The notes under the pieces were generated by a model. That model did no database searches and had not been told where the DNA came from. It saw only the letters and a program-made list of their open reading frames with translations. 64,000 bases of DNA from Tous-C4FEB sp044356555 (GTDB lineage Bacteria; Verrucomicrobiota; Verrucomicrobiia; Opitutales; Opitutaceae): contig JBIKWB010000006.1 of NCBI GenBank assembly GCA_044356555.1, positions 62,001 through 126,000 of the forward strand, read 5' to 3'. Both the position numbers and the translations under genes were made by a program. Positions 29,251-38,745 of the stretch are shown piece after piece; the first letter of the stretch is position 1; the number at the start of each line of letters is the position of its first letter.

Positions 29251-30912
29251 ATGAAAAAGTTCATCAATTTCATCCGCACCGAATCGCCTGAATTTCGCGG
29301 ATTCATCGTGTTGATGTCCATTTTTTCGGGCATCGTGAACGGTTTCTCCGTTAGCTTGGCGATTGGCGCAGCCAAAAAACTAGAACCTGGAACACTTCAA
29401 ATTCGTGAGTTTTTGTTGTTTAGCATCTGCCTCATTACATTCTGGCTTTCCAAACAATATGTGCTCAACCGCACGACCATTATAGTTGAGGGCATCATTC
29501 GCGACGTCCGAATGCGCATCATGCGGTCTATCCGTACGACCAACCTTATGGTGTTCGAGAAAATGAACCGCGGGCGCATCTACTCTGTTCTTTCCACAGA
29601 GACGATGACCTTATCGCTATCCGCTGGCGCGGTCATTAACGCGACCTCATCGGCATTCATGCTTGTTTTTGTCATAATTAACATCGGGTTTCTTTCTGTA
29701 CACGCCCTTGGCATCACCTTACTGTTCATCACATCCGCCGTATATTTATATATATTAAAGAGCAAAACGGTCAACACCGAACTAGCGGCGGCCAGTCGAC
29801 TTGAGAATGAGTTTTTCGACAGCCTCAATGGCTTGTTATACGGCTATAAAGAGTTGAAAATTAGCCGCGCCAAAAACACGGATTTTTTCAATGCCGACCT
29901 ATGGAGTGTCATAAGCAACACTGCCATCCTCCGCATCAAAACCGGCAAAACCATGAACCAATCGGTTCTTATTGGTCAAAGCTTCCTGCTATTCACAGTG
30001 GCAGGCGTCCTTTTTCTTCTACCTAACATCAACCCCGCAGACGTAGCGATAGTCGTGCCCGTAGTCGCTCTTGTGCTCTTTGCGGCAGGCCCGATCGGAG
30101 ATGTGGTTGTAGCTATACCCGCACTTGCCCGAGCCGGTGCTGCAATCGATAATGTCTACAAGCTAGAAACTGACCTCAAGGAAAGTCAAAACGAGATAGA
30201 GATTTTTGCTGAGAACCAACCCATCCAAGACGAACCGTTCCAGTCTTTAAGCTGTAAGGATATTGCGTTCAGCTACCCCCTCCAACCCGGCAACAACACC
30301 AAGGGATTCCAACTGGAACCGTTCGATTTTTCGGTAAAAGCCGGTGAAATAGTATTCATCGTAGGTGGTAATGGCAGCGGCAAGTCCACCTTCTTGAAGC
30401 TGCTAACCGCCCTTTACGAACCTTCTGCGGGACAGATTACTTGGAATGGCCGTAAGGTCGGTTCAGATCGCCTAGCTTCATACCGCAACCTCTTCACCCC
30501 AATTTTCGGAGACTTCCATATTTTTAAGCGCATACTCGGCGTACCTGATCTAGACGAAAACCACGTGCGGGAGCTTATCGCCCGGATGGATCTGGTCGGG
30601 AAAACTGACATCAAAGACAGTCGCTTAACCCAAACAGATCTCTCCACCGGTCAAAAAAAGCGCCTAGCGATGATCCTCGCCATGCTCGACAATCGCCCCG
30701 TTTACATCTTCGACGAGTGGGCAGCCGATCAGGACCCAAATTTCCGTCGATTCTTCTACACCGAGCTTCTGCCGGAAATGAAAGCAGCCGGGCATGCGAT
30801 CGTAGCCGTGACTCACGACGACAGCTACTTCAAGTACGCCGACCGCGTTTTGAAAATGGAGTACGGACGCTTCCTTCCCGGAGATCATCACACTAAAGCA
30901 TTTACTGAATAG
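29251..30912 (+). CDS. Cyclic peptide/siderophore-type ABC exporter (SyrD/PvdE family)
   Basis: 553 residues with fused membrane and ATPase domains. Six membrane helices occupy about residues 15-300. The ATPase domain has Walker A VGGNGSGKS, the signature LSTGQKKR, Walker B PVYIFDEWAADQDP and the H-loop VTHDDSYF. The DEWAADQDP form of Walker B is typical of the SyrD/PvdE/YojI group, which exports cyclic lipopeptides, pyoverdine precursors or microcins from the cytoplasm. The length is typical. With the phosphopantetheinyl transferase 3 kb upstream it points to export of a carrier-assembled product. An 8-bp inverted repeat (30910-30917 / 30951-30958) spans its stop and may help end transcription. 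Confidence 0.92.
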   Translation: MKKFINFIRTESPEFRGFIVLMSIFSGIVNGFSVSLAIGAAKKLEPGTLQIREFLLFSICLITFWLSKQYVLNRTTIIVEGIIRDVRMRIMRSIRTTNLMVFEKMNRGRIYSVLSTETMTLSLSAGAVINATSSAFMLVFVIINIGFLSVHALGITLLFITSAVYLYILKSKTVNTELAAASRLENEFFDSLNGLLYGYKELKISRAKNTDFFNADLWSVISNTAILRIKTGKTMNQSVLIGQSFLLFTVAGVLFLLPNINPADVAIVVPVVALVLFAAGPIGDVVVAIPALARAGAAIDNVYKLETDLKESQNEIEIFAENQPIQDEPFQSLSCKDIAFSYPLQPGNNTKGFQLEPFDFSVKAGEIVFIVGGNGSGKSTFLKLLTALYEPSAGQITWNGRKVGSDRLASYRNLFTPIFGDFHIFKRILGVPDLDENHVRELIARMDLVGKTDIKDSRLTQTDLSTGQKKRLAMILAMLDNRPVYIFDEWAADQDPNFRRFFYTELLPEMKAAGHAIVAVTHDDSYFKYADRVLKMEYGRFLPGDHHTKAFTE

Positions 30913-31009
30913 ATTTTCGCTTAAATAGCGGATTGTGGGGCCTTAAGAATAAAATCTAGGTACACCAGCCGCGGTGAGGCCAAATACCACCTCGATAACT
31001 ATAGCGCGT

Positions 31010-33154
31010 CTAACCCAACACCCGCCGCAATTCCGCAGGCTCCACCACGGGCAACTGGCACGTATAGTCTTCACACACATAAGCTGCGGCCCGGCCCGCC
31101 AACGGCTCCATCGGCGCCGTCCATGGCAAGGTTGCGTACGCTCGCACCAAGGTGCGACGCGGCCCAAATTTTTCATGAACCACCGCCGCTAAAGCCCGAA
31201 AATCTTCTGCCGCTGGATCGCCCGCTAGCACCACGTGGCGGGGTGGCAGGAAGGCCAACTCCAACGCGCACAACAACTGAGGCAAACCCTGTGGCGAGCC
31301 GGTCCACTGCGCCCGCAACGCCGCCACGGTAGCAACCCCGCGCCGGCGATAATTGGCCTGCGCTGACTGATCGCCGATCATCGCCCCCAGACGAGAAAGA
31401 TTCATCGCTGCGACCGAACTCGGGGCCGGCTCGGCGCCGTCGTAATCTTCCTTCAGCCGCACGACGATATCCCGCGCACCCGCCGCAGAGGAAAAATAGC
31501 CGCCCTCCGCTTCGTCCCAAAACAAGCGATCCATCGTCGCCTGCAACCGCTCCGCCCAACGCAGCCAGCGCAAATCAAACGTCGCCTCATACAAATCGAG
31601 CAGCCCTTGCACGAAGCACGCGTAATCTTCCGCAAAGCCTTCGCTCGCCAAGCGTCCGCCACGCCACGAGCGATACAACACCTCGCGCGTTTCATCGTAA
31701 AGTTCCCGGGCGACAAATTCCGCCGCGCGGAGGGCCGCCGCGAGATAACGTTCCTCTCCGAGCACCTGCGCGCCGCGCGCCAACGCCGAAATCATCAGCC
31801 CGTTCCACGCCGTGATGACCTTGTCGTCGAGCAAGGGGCGCGGCCGCGCCGCCCGCACCGCCTTCAATTTCTCCAGCGCCGCCTGCAACCGGTTGCTGGC
31901 CTGCTCGGTCGTCAGTCCGGCGAGCCGCGCCGACTCCGCCAACGGCCGCACCTGTCTCAAAACATTTTTCCCCTTCAGCTCCCCCTGCGGATCAATCTCC
32001 GCCGGGACATTGCCCTCCGCCTTCACCCCGAAGTGCCCGCCAAAAAACTCCGCGTCTCCGCCCAACACCGCCACGATCTCCGTCTGGTCCCAACCGTAAA
32101 ACGCACCTTCCTTCGCGGTGGCCTGGGCGTCCCGCCCAGTAGCATCCACCAACGAGTCCGCATCCTCCGCCGAGAAAAATTCCCCGTCCGTCCCCGTGAG
32201 CCGCTCCGCCACGTAGGCGAAGATATCACGCGCCATCCAGGCGTAGCGTTCGTCTCCGCTCGCCTGTTTCATCTCGAGCGCGTTCAACGCGATCTGCGCC
32301 TGGTCGTAGAGCATTTTCTCGAAATGCGGCACCGCCCACGCCGGATCGACCGCGTAACGATGGTAGCCGCCGCCCACGTGATCGTGGAGTCCTCCCTGCG
32401 ACATGTTTCGCAACGTGTGGCCCGCCATCTCCAGCGCCGCCACGCCCAGCTCCGAAGTCACGCCTTGTTGGGCCGCACAGCGAAACAGGAACGCCAAATT
32501 GCTCGCCCTAGGAAATTTCGGGGCACCGCCAAAGCCGCCGCAGTCCGCATCGAACGTCTCGTAGAAAAACTGAAACCCTTTTTCGAAAGCCTCTCCCGCC
32601 GCCTCCGCGAGATCTGCCTCCGCCGCGCGCTCGGCTGTCGGTTTTCGGCCCTCAGCTTTCTCCCGCAATTCCCGCAACACCCGCTCGCTTTCTTCGATCA
32701 GCTTCGGCCGCTCCTCCCGCCAACCGCGCGCGATCGCCCGCAACAACGTCGCAAAACCCGCCCGCCCCGGCCGGTCGTGCGGCGGAAAATGCGTCCCGCC
32801 GAAAAAGGGCTTCAGCTCCGGCGTGAGCCAAGCCGAGAGCGGCCAACCGCCATGCCCAGTCAGCGCCTGCACATAGGTCATGTAAACCTTGTCCACATCC
32901 GGGCGCTCCTCGCGGTCCACTTTGATCGCGACAAAGTGCTCGTTCAAAAGCGCGGCCGCCGCTTCGTCCTCGAACGACTCGTGCGCCATCACATGGCACC
33001 AATGACACGTCGCATAACCGATGCTCAAAAAAATCGGCTTCTCCTCGGCCCGCGCCCGCGCGAATGCGGCCTCGCCCCACGGGAGCCAATTTACCGGGTT
33101 GGCGGCGTGCTGCAGCAGGTAGGGCGATTTTTCGAAAGCGAGCGCGTTGGGCAT
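31010..33154 (-). CDS. Thioredoxin-domain protein of the YyaL/SPATA20 family (DUF255)
   Basis: 714 residues. The N-terminal thioredoxin-like domain begins with SPYLLQHAANPVNWLPWG, the family signature, and contains CHWCHVM, a CxxC active site. An alpha/alpha six-barrel of the N-acylglucosamine-epimerase/glycosidase type follows (HDHVGGGYHRYAVDP, PHFEKMLYDQAQ, DKVITAWNGLMISAL, FAEDYACFVQGLLDLYE). The start at MPNALAF is chosen since the signature lies close behind it; earlier in-frame codons overlap a repeat-rich spacer. Molecular function is not established for the family. It is downstream of the deoxyhypusine-synthase-like gene on the same strand, separated by a terminator. Confidence 0.92.
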   Translation of the reverse strand: MPNALAFEKSPYLLQHAANPVNWLPWGEAAFARARAEEKPIFLSIGYATCHWCHVMAHESFEDEAAAALLNEHFVAIKVDREERPDVDKVYMTYVQALTGHGGWPLSAWLTPELKPFFGGTHFPPHDRPGRAGFATLLRAIARGWREERPKLIEESERVLRELREKAEGRKPTAERAAEADLAEAAGEAFEKGFQFFYETFDADCGGFGGAPKFPRASNLAFLFRCAAQQGVTSELGVAALEMAGHTLRNMSQGGLHDHVGGGYHRYAVDPAWAVPHFEKMLYDQAQIALNALEMKQASGDERYAWMARDIFAYVAERLTGTDGEFFSAEDADSLVDATGRDAQATAKEGAFYGWDQTEIVAVLGGDAEFFGGHFGVKAEGNVPAEIDPQGELKGKNVLRQVRPLAESARLAGLTTEQASNRLQAALEKLKAVRAARPRPLLDDKVITAWNGLMISALARGAQVLGEERYLAAALRAAEFVARELYDETREVLYRSWRGGRLASEGFAEDYACFVQGLLDLYEATFDLRWLRWAERLQATMDRLFWDEAEGGYFSSAAGARDIVVRLKEDYDGAEPAPSSVAAMNLSRLGAMIGDQSAQANYRRRGVATVAALRAQWTGSPQGLPQLLCALELAFLPPRHVVLAGDPAAEDFRALAAVVHEKFGPRRTLVRAYATLPWTAPMEPLAGRAAAYVCEDYTCQLPVVEPAELRRVLG

Positions 33155-33233
33155 GACGGAGGTGAAATCACGAAACGTCCGAAACACACGAAAACAAAAA
33201 AGGAGCGCCGCTACCGGAGCTCCCTTTGCCCTC

Positions 33234-33258
33234 AAAAGCCGGCGAAAAAACCGCCGGC
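33234..33258 (-). terminator. Rho-independent terminator of the deoxyhypusine-synthase-like gene
   Basis: Perfect 7-bp stem GCCGGCG (33238-33244) / CGCCGGC (33252-33258) with an A-rich loop. On the minus strand it is followed by TTTT (33234-33237). It lies 20 bases after the stop of the minus-strand gene. Between it and the YyaL-type gene is a short ACGAAACACACGAAA-like spacer (33173-33196). Confidence 0.8.
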
Positions 33259-33278
33259 ATTTTCCTCCGCTTACGTTC

Positions 33279-34325
33279 TTACTTCCCGAGGACCCAGTTG
33301 AAGATCAACGGCACCACGATCGTCGCGTCGCTCTCGACGATGAACTTCGGGGTCGAACCCCCGAGCTTGCCCCAGGTGATCTTTTCGTTGGGCACCGCGC
33401 CCGAGTAGCTGCCGTAACTCGTGGTCGAGTCGCTGATCTGCGCGAAGTAACCCCAGAGCGGCACACCGTCACGGCCGAGGTCTTGATGCAGCATCGGCAC
33501 CACGCAGATGGGGAAATCGCCCGCAATGCCGCCGCCGATCTGGAAGAAGCCGATCGAGCCTTCGCCGTTCTTCATGAGCTTCGCCGTCTGCGTATACCAC
33601 TCGGCCAACCACGTCATGTATTCGATGCCAGTGCGCACGGTGTGCACGTTCTTGATTTCACCCGTGACGACGCGGCCGGCATACATATTGCCGAGCGTAG
33701 CGTCTTCCCAACCCGGGACGATGATCGGCAGGTTCTTCTCGCAGGCGGCGAGCATCCAGGAATTTTTCGGGTCGATCTGGTAGCTCTTCTTGAGCTTACC
33801 GCCGCGCAGAATTTTATACATGAACTCATGCGGGAAGTAGCGTTCGCCCGCCTGATCGGCCTTGGTCCACTCGTCGGCCACGACCGCCTCGATGCGGCGC
33901 ATGGCTTCCATTTCGGGAATGCACGTGTCGGTCACGCGGTTCATATGGCGCTCGACGAGCTTCACCTCGTCCTCGGCGGTGAGGTGGCGGTAGTTCGGCA
34001 CGCGCTCGTAGTAATCGTGGGCCACGAGATTAAAAATGTCCTCCTCGAGATTCGCGCCGGTGCAGACGATGGCGTGGACCTTGTCCTCACGGATCATCTC
34101 GGCGAGCGAGATTCCAAGCTCCGCCGTGGACATGGCGCCGGCGAGCGTGACCAGCATCTTGCCGCCGGTTTTGAGGTGGGTCTCGTAGCCCTTGGCGGTG
34201 TCGAGGAGCGCCGCCGCGTTGAAATGGCGGTAATTCTGCGCGATAAATTGGGAAACCGGGCCCTTTTTGGCGGCGAGAGCCGCATTGATGTCTTCCGGGC
34301 GTTTGGTCTGGCGTTTGGCTTTCAT
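33279..34325 (-). CDS. Deoxyhypusine synthase family enzyme (bacterial branch)
   Basis: 348 residues, close to full-family length. NAD-binding and active-site segments are clear: LVTLAGAMSTAELG, HAIVCTGANLEEDIFN, PIIVPGWEDATLGNMYAG, FFQIGGGIAGDFPICVVPM, and NEKITWGKLGG with the lysine that forms the enzyme-imine intermediate in deoxyhypusine synthases. Eukaryotic and archaeal members modify eIF5A with spermidine. Bacteria lack eIF5A, and bacterial homologues are thought to act on free polyamines, for example making homospermidine, so that role is the likeliest here. It is transcribed alone with its own terminator. Polyamine-related families also appear at 15.4 and 27.6 kb. Confidence 0.9.
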   Translation of the reverse strand: MKAKRQTKRPEDINAALAAKKGPVSQFIAQNYRHFNAAALLDTAKGYETHLKTGGKMLVTLAGAMSTAELGISLAEMIREDKVHAIVCTGANLEEDIFNLVAHDYYERVPNYRHLTAEDEVKLVERHMNRVTDTCIPEMEAMRRIEAVVADEWTKADQAGERYFPHEFMYKILRGGKLKKSYQIDPKNSWMLAACEKNLPIIVPGWEDATLGNMYAGRVVTGEIKNVHTVRTGIEYMTWLAEWYTQTAKLMKNGEGSIGFFQIGGGIAGDFPICVVPMLHQDLGRDGVPLWGYFAQISDSTTSYGSYSGAVPNEKITWGKLGGSTPKFIVESDATIVVPLIFNWVLGK

Positions 34326-34421
34326 AAAGTTGTGGGGCGAGAAATAGCGGGGCGGTGAAAGGCAACGCCACGAAAAAATCTTCGCTTCATCCGCCTCGTT
34401 CCGTTCCCGTCGCCCGTCCGC

Positions 34422-35324
34422 ATGGTCGCCGCCTTCCTCACCACTCTCTTTTTTTCGCTCTCAACGATCTTCGCCAATCGCAGCCTGCGCGCCGTCGGCG
34501 CCACCCGCGCCAACCTCGGCCGCCTCCTCTTCGCCGCTCTCGTGCTCGGCGCGTATGCCCACCTGTTCGGCGGCGGCCTCGGCGGCTCCGGTCGCGACTG
34601 GCTCCTGCTCAGCGGCGTCATTGGCATGGGCTTGGGCGATCTTGCGGTCTTTGCCGCGTTGCCGCTTCTCGGCTCCCGGCTCACCGTGTTGATGACGCAG
34701 TGCCTCGCCGCACCTTTGGCCATCGTCGCCGAGTGGCTTTGGCTCGGCACCGTGCTCACCGGCACGCAACTGCTTTGGGGGTTCGTGATCCTCGGCGGCG
34801 TGCTCGTCGCGTTGCTGCCTTCGCGTTCAAGTCCGCCCAAGGTCACCATTCGCCCGATCGGTTTTCTCTTCGGCTTCCTCGCCGCCTGCGGCCAAGGCTT
34901 CGGCGCTGTCGTCAGCCGCAAAGGCAATGCCCTCACGGCTCTCGCCGGAGAACCCATCGACGGTCTCACCGCCGCCTACCAACGCATTCTCGGCGGTCTC
35001 GCCATCACCCTCATCTGGCTTGCCGCCCGCGCCCTGCTCAGCGCCAAGCCCTCCGCCCCCACGCCACCCGAGGCCCCGCCGCCGTGGCGCGCCTACCTCT
35101 GGATTCCCGCCAATGCCGGTTGCGGCGCCATCATCGGCGTCAGTTGCTACCAATGGTCCCTCGCCACCACGCCAAGTGGCATCGTGCTCCCCATCGTGGC
35201 CTGCACGCCCCTCGTTATCATCCCGCTGAGCTACTGGTTGGAGAACGAACGCCCCACCCGCCGCTCCTTGCTCGGCGGGATCATCGCCGTCGCCGGTTGC
35301 ATCGCCCTCGCCCTCGCCCGTTGA
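34422..35324 (+). CDS. EamA/DMT-family transporter
   Basis: 300 residues with ten predicted helices in two EamA repeats. The first half carries ANRSLRAVGATRANLGRLLF and GLGDLAVFAALPLLGSRL; the second has AYLWIPANAGCGAIIGVSC and GIVLPIVACTPLVIIPLSYW with ENERPTRRSLLGGIIAVAG, the usual EamA ending. Drug/metabolite exporters of this type move amino acids, nucleotides or metabolites across the inner membrane; the substrate cannot be assigned. It is divergent from the deoxyhypusine-synthase-like gene and 91 bases upstream of the ABC-F gene. Confidence 0.88.
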   Translation: MVAAFLTTLFFSLSTIFANRSLRAVGATRANLGRLLFAALVLGAYAHLFGGGLGGSGRDWLLLSGVIGMGLGDLAVFAALPLLGSRLTVLMTQCLAAPLAIVAEWLWLGTVLTGTQLLWGFVILGGVLVALLPSRSSPPKVTIRPIGFLFGFLAACGQGFGAVVSRKGNALTALAGEPIDGLTAAYQRILGGLAITLIWLAARALLSAKPSAPTPPEAPPPWRAYLWIPANAGCGAIIGVSCYQWSLATTPSGIVLPIVACTPLVIIPLSYWLENERPTRRSLLGGIIAVAGCIALALAR

Positions 35325-35415
35325 CGCCAACTATCACCCAAAAAGTGACTTTTTCGCGCAGCTCAACCGCATCATTGACGACCCCGCGCGGCCTAGGGTT
35401 TGCTGCGTGGTTCTC

Positions 35416-37281
35416 ATGCTCACCATCGCCGACGTTTCCAAGTCCTACGGCACCCGCGAACTCTTTTCCGAAGTCTCGCTCTTCATCGCGCGCACCGATC
35501 GCCTCGGCCTGATCGGTCCCAACGGCGCGGGCAAGTCCACCTTGTTCGGCCTCATCCTCGGCGAGGAAAAACCCGACACCGGCACCATCGAATGGGAGCG
35601 CGGCGCCGATTTCGGCTACCTACCGCAGGAGAGCGCCCCCGCCGGTGATGAGACCATTCTCCACATCGCGACGAGCGGCAAAAAACTCGAGCCCACCGAC
35701 GACGATTACGACATCGACTACACCCTTGAGCCCCGCGCCAAAAAGATCCTCGCCGGCCTCGGCTTCAAAGAGGGCGACGCGCTGAAGCTCGCGAAAACGT
35801 TCTCCGGCGGCTGGGTCATGCGCGCCCACCTCGCCCGCCTCCTCGTCGCCGAGCCCGCCCTCCTCCTGCTCGACGAGCCGACCAACCATCTCGATCTCGA
35901 GGCCCTCCTCTGGTTCCAAGAATACCTCACGCGCTACCCGGGCGGCCTCGTCGTCATCTCCCACGATCGCGCCTTCCTCAACGCCCTCTGCACCGGCATG
36001 CTCGAACTCCGCGCCGGTTCGCTCCACTACTACCACGGCAACTACGACAATTTCCTCACGGAAAAAGAAGCCCGTAAATCCCAGCAAGCCGCCGCGTTCA
36101 AGACCCAGCAACGCGAGATCGCCCATCTCCAGGTGTTCGTCGATCGCTTCGGCGCCAAGGCCTCCATGGCTTCCCGCGCGAAGTCCAAAGAGAAGCAGAT
36201 CGAGCGCCTGAAAGAGGCCGCCGTCGAGGAACCCACCGAGGAGCTGAAGAAAATGAACTTCAAGTTCCCGCAGCCTCCGCGCTCCGGTCTGAAGGTCATC
36301 GAGCTCGAGCACGTCCAGCAGGCCTACGGCGACTTCGTCGTCTACAAAGACCTCAACTTCACCGCCGAACGTGGCCAGGGCATCGTCCTCATCGGCCCCA
36401 ACGGCGCCGGCAAGTCCACCCTGCTTAAAATCCTCGCCGGCGTCATTCCGATCCAAGGCGGCACCCGCGAGCTCGGCAGCAACGTCGTCCCCGGTTACTT
36501 CGCCCAGAACCGGCTCGATAACTTGAATCCCGACGCGACGGTTTTCGAGAACGTGATGGAACTGCGCACCAACGAAAACCAGCTCACCGAGCATCAGGCC
36601 CGCGCCATCCTCGGCGCTTTCCTCTTCCGCAAGGACGACGTGCACAAGCCCGTCTCCGTCCTCTCCGGCGGCGAGAAAACCCGCCTCGCCCTCGCCCGCA
36701 TCCTCGTGAAGCCGCCGAATCTCCTCCTCATGGACGAGCCGACGACCCACTTGGACATCCAGTCGATCGACGCCTTGGTCCACGCGCTCAAGAGCTACGA
36801 GGGCACGCTCATCTTCATCTCCCACGACGTCCACTTCATCAAGACGCTCGCGAAAAACGTGCTTCACGTCCACAGCGGGAAACTCACGCCTTACGCCGGT
36901 AACTACGACTACTACCTCGACAAGTCCAAGTCCACCGACGCCCGCGCCGCGCTCACCTCCGGCCTCTCCGACAGCCGCCCCAAACAAGCCGCCGCGCCCG
37001 CCAAAACCACCACGCCCGCCGCCGCTCCTTCCGCGAAGAAAGCCACGCCCAACGAAATCCGAAAATTCCGCGAGGAGGTCGGCTTGCTGGAGAAAAAAGT
37101 TTCCGAACTGGAAGCGAAACAGTCCGAAATCACCGGCGCCCTGGAAGATCCCGCCTCCTACACCGACAAAGGTAAATTCCACCACCTCAACCGCGAGCTC
37201 AGCGCTGTCGTCGACCAACTCGCCGCCGCCACCGCCGCCTGGGAAACCGCCGCGACGAAGCTCGCCGAGATGGAGAAGTAA
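35416..37281 (+). CDS. ABC-F family ATPase (ribosome-associated)
   Basis: 621 residues from the ATG at 35416 (a GTG three codons earlier is possible). Two ATPase domains without membrane helices: first with GPNGAGKS, TFSGGWVMR and LLLLDEPTNHLD; second with GPNGAGKS, LSGGEKTRLALA and LLLMDEPTTHLD. The linker carries charged helices (RAKSKEKQIERLKEAA) like the P-site tRNA interaction motif. The C-terminus is a coiled coil (FREEVGLLEKKVSELEAKQS) after an Ala/Pro/Lys linker, as in Uup/YheS-type members. ABC-F proteins act on the ribosome in translation quality control or antibiotic protection; the fine subtype is not resolved. Confidence 0.93.
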   Translation: MLTIADVSKSYGTRELFSEVSLFIARTDRLGLIGPNGAGKSTLFGLILGEEKPDTGTIEWERGADFGYLPQESAPAGDETILHIATSGKKLEPTDDDYDIDYTLEPRAKKILAGLGFKEGDALKLAKTFSGGWVMRAHLARLLVAEPALLLLDEPTNHLDLEALLWFQEYLTRYPGGLVVISHDRAFLNALCTGMLELRAGSLHYYHGNYDNFLTEKEARKSQQAAAFKTQQREIAHLQVFVDRFGAKASMASRAKSKEKQIERLKEAAVEEPTEELKKMNFKFPQPPRSGLKVIELEHVQQAYGDFVVYKDLNFTAERGQGIVLIGPNGAGKSTLLKILAGVIPIQGGTRELGSNVVPGYFAQNRLDNLNPDATVFENVMELRTNENQLTEHQARAILGAFLFRKDDVHKPVSVLSGGEKTRLALARILVKPPNLLLMDEPTTHLDIQSIDALVHALKSYEGTLIFISHDVHFIKTLAKNVLHVHSGKLTPYAGNYDYYLDKSKSTDARAALTSGLSDSRPKQAAAPAKTTTPAAAPSAKKATPNEIRKFREEVGLLEKKVSELEAKQSEITGALEDPASYTDKGKFHHLNRELSAVVDQLAAATAAWETAATKLAEMEK

Positions 37282-37332
37282 AGTAGGGCACAGTCTTCGA
37301 CCCGCCCTCCGGTCCACGCATCAGACCGGCGC

Positions 37333-38640
37333 TTACCCGATCACCTCATCGATCAACTGCGGCGTCGTGCCCGCCACGTCGCCCACCACGATCGCACGCG
37401 CAATCATCTCCCGTGCCGCCGCCAATCCCGCTTCGTCGTTCGCGTGGATCACGCACAGCGGCCCACCGGCCACGACGCGCTCGCCCACCTTCACAAGGTC
37501 GCTAAATCCGACCGCGTGATCAACGCCGTCCGCCGCCTTCACGCGGCCTGCGCCGAGCCGCAACGCCGCGAGCGCCACGCCCATCGCGTTGACGTCCTGC
37601 ACGAAGCCCGCCCGCGGCGCCGCCAACGCGACTTTGAATTTCGCCTGCGGCAACCGCTCCGGCTCGTCCACCACCCGCGCGTCACCACCCTGCGCGGTGA
37701 TCATCGCCCGTAGTTTTTCCAGCGCCGCGCCTGACAAAATACTTCCCTCCAACGCCGCCCGCGCCTCGGCCGCCGTCCGCGCCACACCCGCCAGCACGAG
37801 CATCTGCTCCCCGAGCGCATAAGTGACCTCCATCGTATCGGCCGGTCCGCGGCCGCGCAGGCACTCGATCGACTCGATCACCTCGAGAGCATTGCCGACG
37901 TTGCGCCCGAGCGGTTGCTCCATCGCCGTCATCACCGCGCGCGTGGGCTTGCCCATCGCCGTCGCGACCGAGACGAGCGCCCGCGCCAGCTCCCGCGCCT
38001 TCGCCTTGTCCTTCATGAAGGCACCGCGGCCAAACTTCACATCCAGCACGAGCACGTCGATGCCCTCCGCGAGTTTCTTCGCGAGAATGCTGCCGCAGAT
38101 CAGCGGAATGCACTCCACCGTCGCCGTCACATCACGCAGTGCGTAAAGTTTCTTGTCCGCCGGCGCCAACTCCGCCGTCTGACCGATCAACGACAGTCCG
38201 ATCTGCTCCAGCTCGGCGCGATACTCCGCCATCGAAAGATTCACCCGAAAGCCGGGAATCGATTCCAACTTGTCCAACGTGCCACCCGTATGCCCGAGTC
38301 CGCGCCCGGAAATCATCGGCACCGCCACCCCGCACGCTGCGACCATCGGCGCGAGATGCAGCGAAACCTTGTCGCCCACGCCACCCGTCGAGTGCTTGTC
38401 GGCCTTGGGCAACTTCACGCTACGCAGATCCGCCACGACACCGGAGTTCATCATCGCCTCGGTGTAGAGCGCGGTCTCCTCCGGTGTCATGCCCCGCAGG
38501 TAAATCGCCATAAGCAATGCCGAGAGCTGATAATCTGCCCAGGAACCATCCGTCGCCCCGCGCACAAACGCCCCGATCTCCTCGCGGCTCAAGACCTCAC
38601 CGTCGCGCTTCTTCGCAATAATATGTTGGGGAAACAGCAT
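37333..38640 (-). CDS. deoA: Thymidine/pyrimidine-nucleoside phosphorylase
   Basis: 435 residues. It splits thymidine and deoxyuridine with phosphate to the base and 2-deoxyribose-1-phosphate. Signature segments are present: KRDGEVLSREEI at the N-terminus, KLPKADKHSTGGVGDKVSL (phosphate-binding loop), SGRGLGHTGGTLDKLESIPG (the family signature), LYALRDVTATVE and DVKFGRGAFMK. The C-terminal PYNP domain is complete. The start at MLFPQHI is preferred over an upstream GTG. Deoxyribose-phosphate aldolase and ribokinase genes lie 6-11 kb further on, consistent with deoxyribonucleoside catabolism. Confidence 0.93.
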   Translation of the reverse strand: MLFPQHIIAKKRDGEVLSREEIGAFVRGATDGSWADYQLSALLMAIYLRGMTPEETALYTEAMMNSGVVADLRSVKLPKADKHSTGGVGDKVSLHLAPMVAACGVAVPMISGRGLGHTGGTLDKLESIPGFRVNLSMAEYRAELEQIGLSLIGQTAELAPADKKLYALRDVTATVECIPLICGSILAKKLAEGIDVLVLDVKFGRGAFMKDKAKARELARALVSVATAMGKPTRAVMTAMEQPLGRNVGNALEVIESIECLRGRGPADTMEVTYALGEQMLVLAGVARTAAEARAALEGSILSGAALEKLRAMITAQGGDARVVDEPERLPQAKFKVALAAPRAGFVQDVNAMGVALAALRLGAGRVKAADGVDHAVGFSDLVKVGERVVAGGPLCVIHANDEAGLAAAREMIARAIVVGDVAGTTPQLIDEVIG

Positions 38641-38745
38641 CACCGACCCCAACCCGCTCACCCGTCAAAGGCAACCGTGCAGGGGTGCGCGGCTCCACCC
38701 GTTCCATCGCATTCGCCAGACCTCTCTGCCCGCTATTGCCATCCG

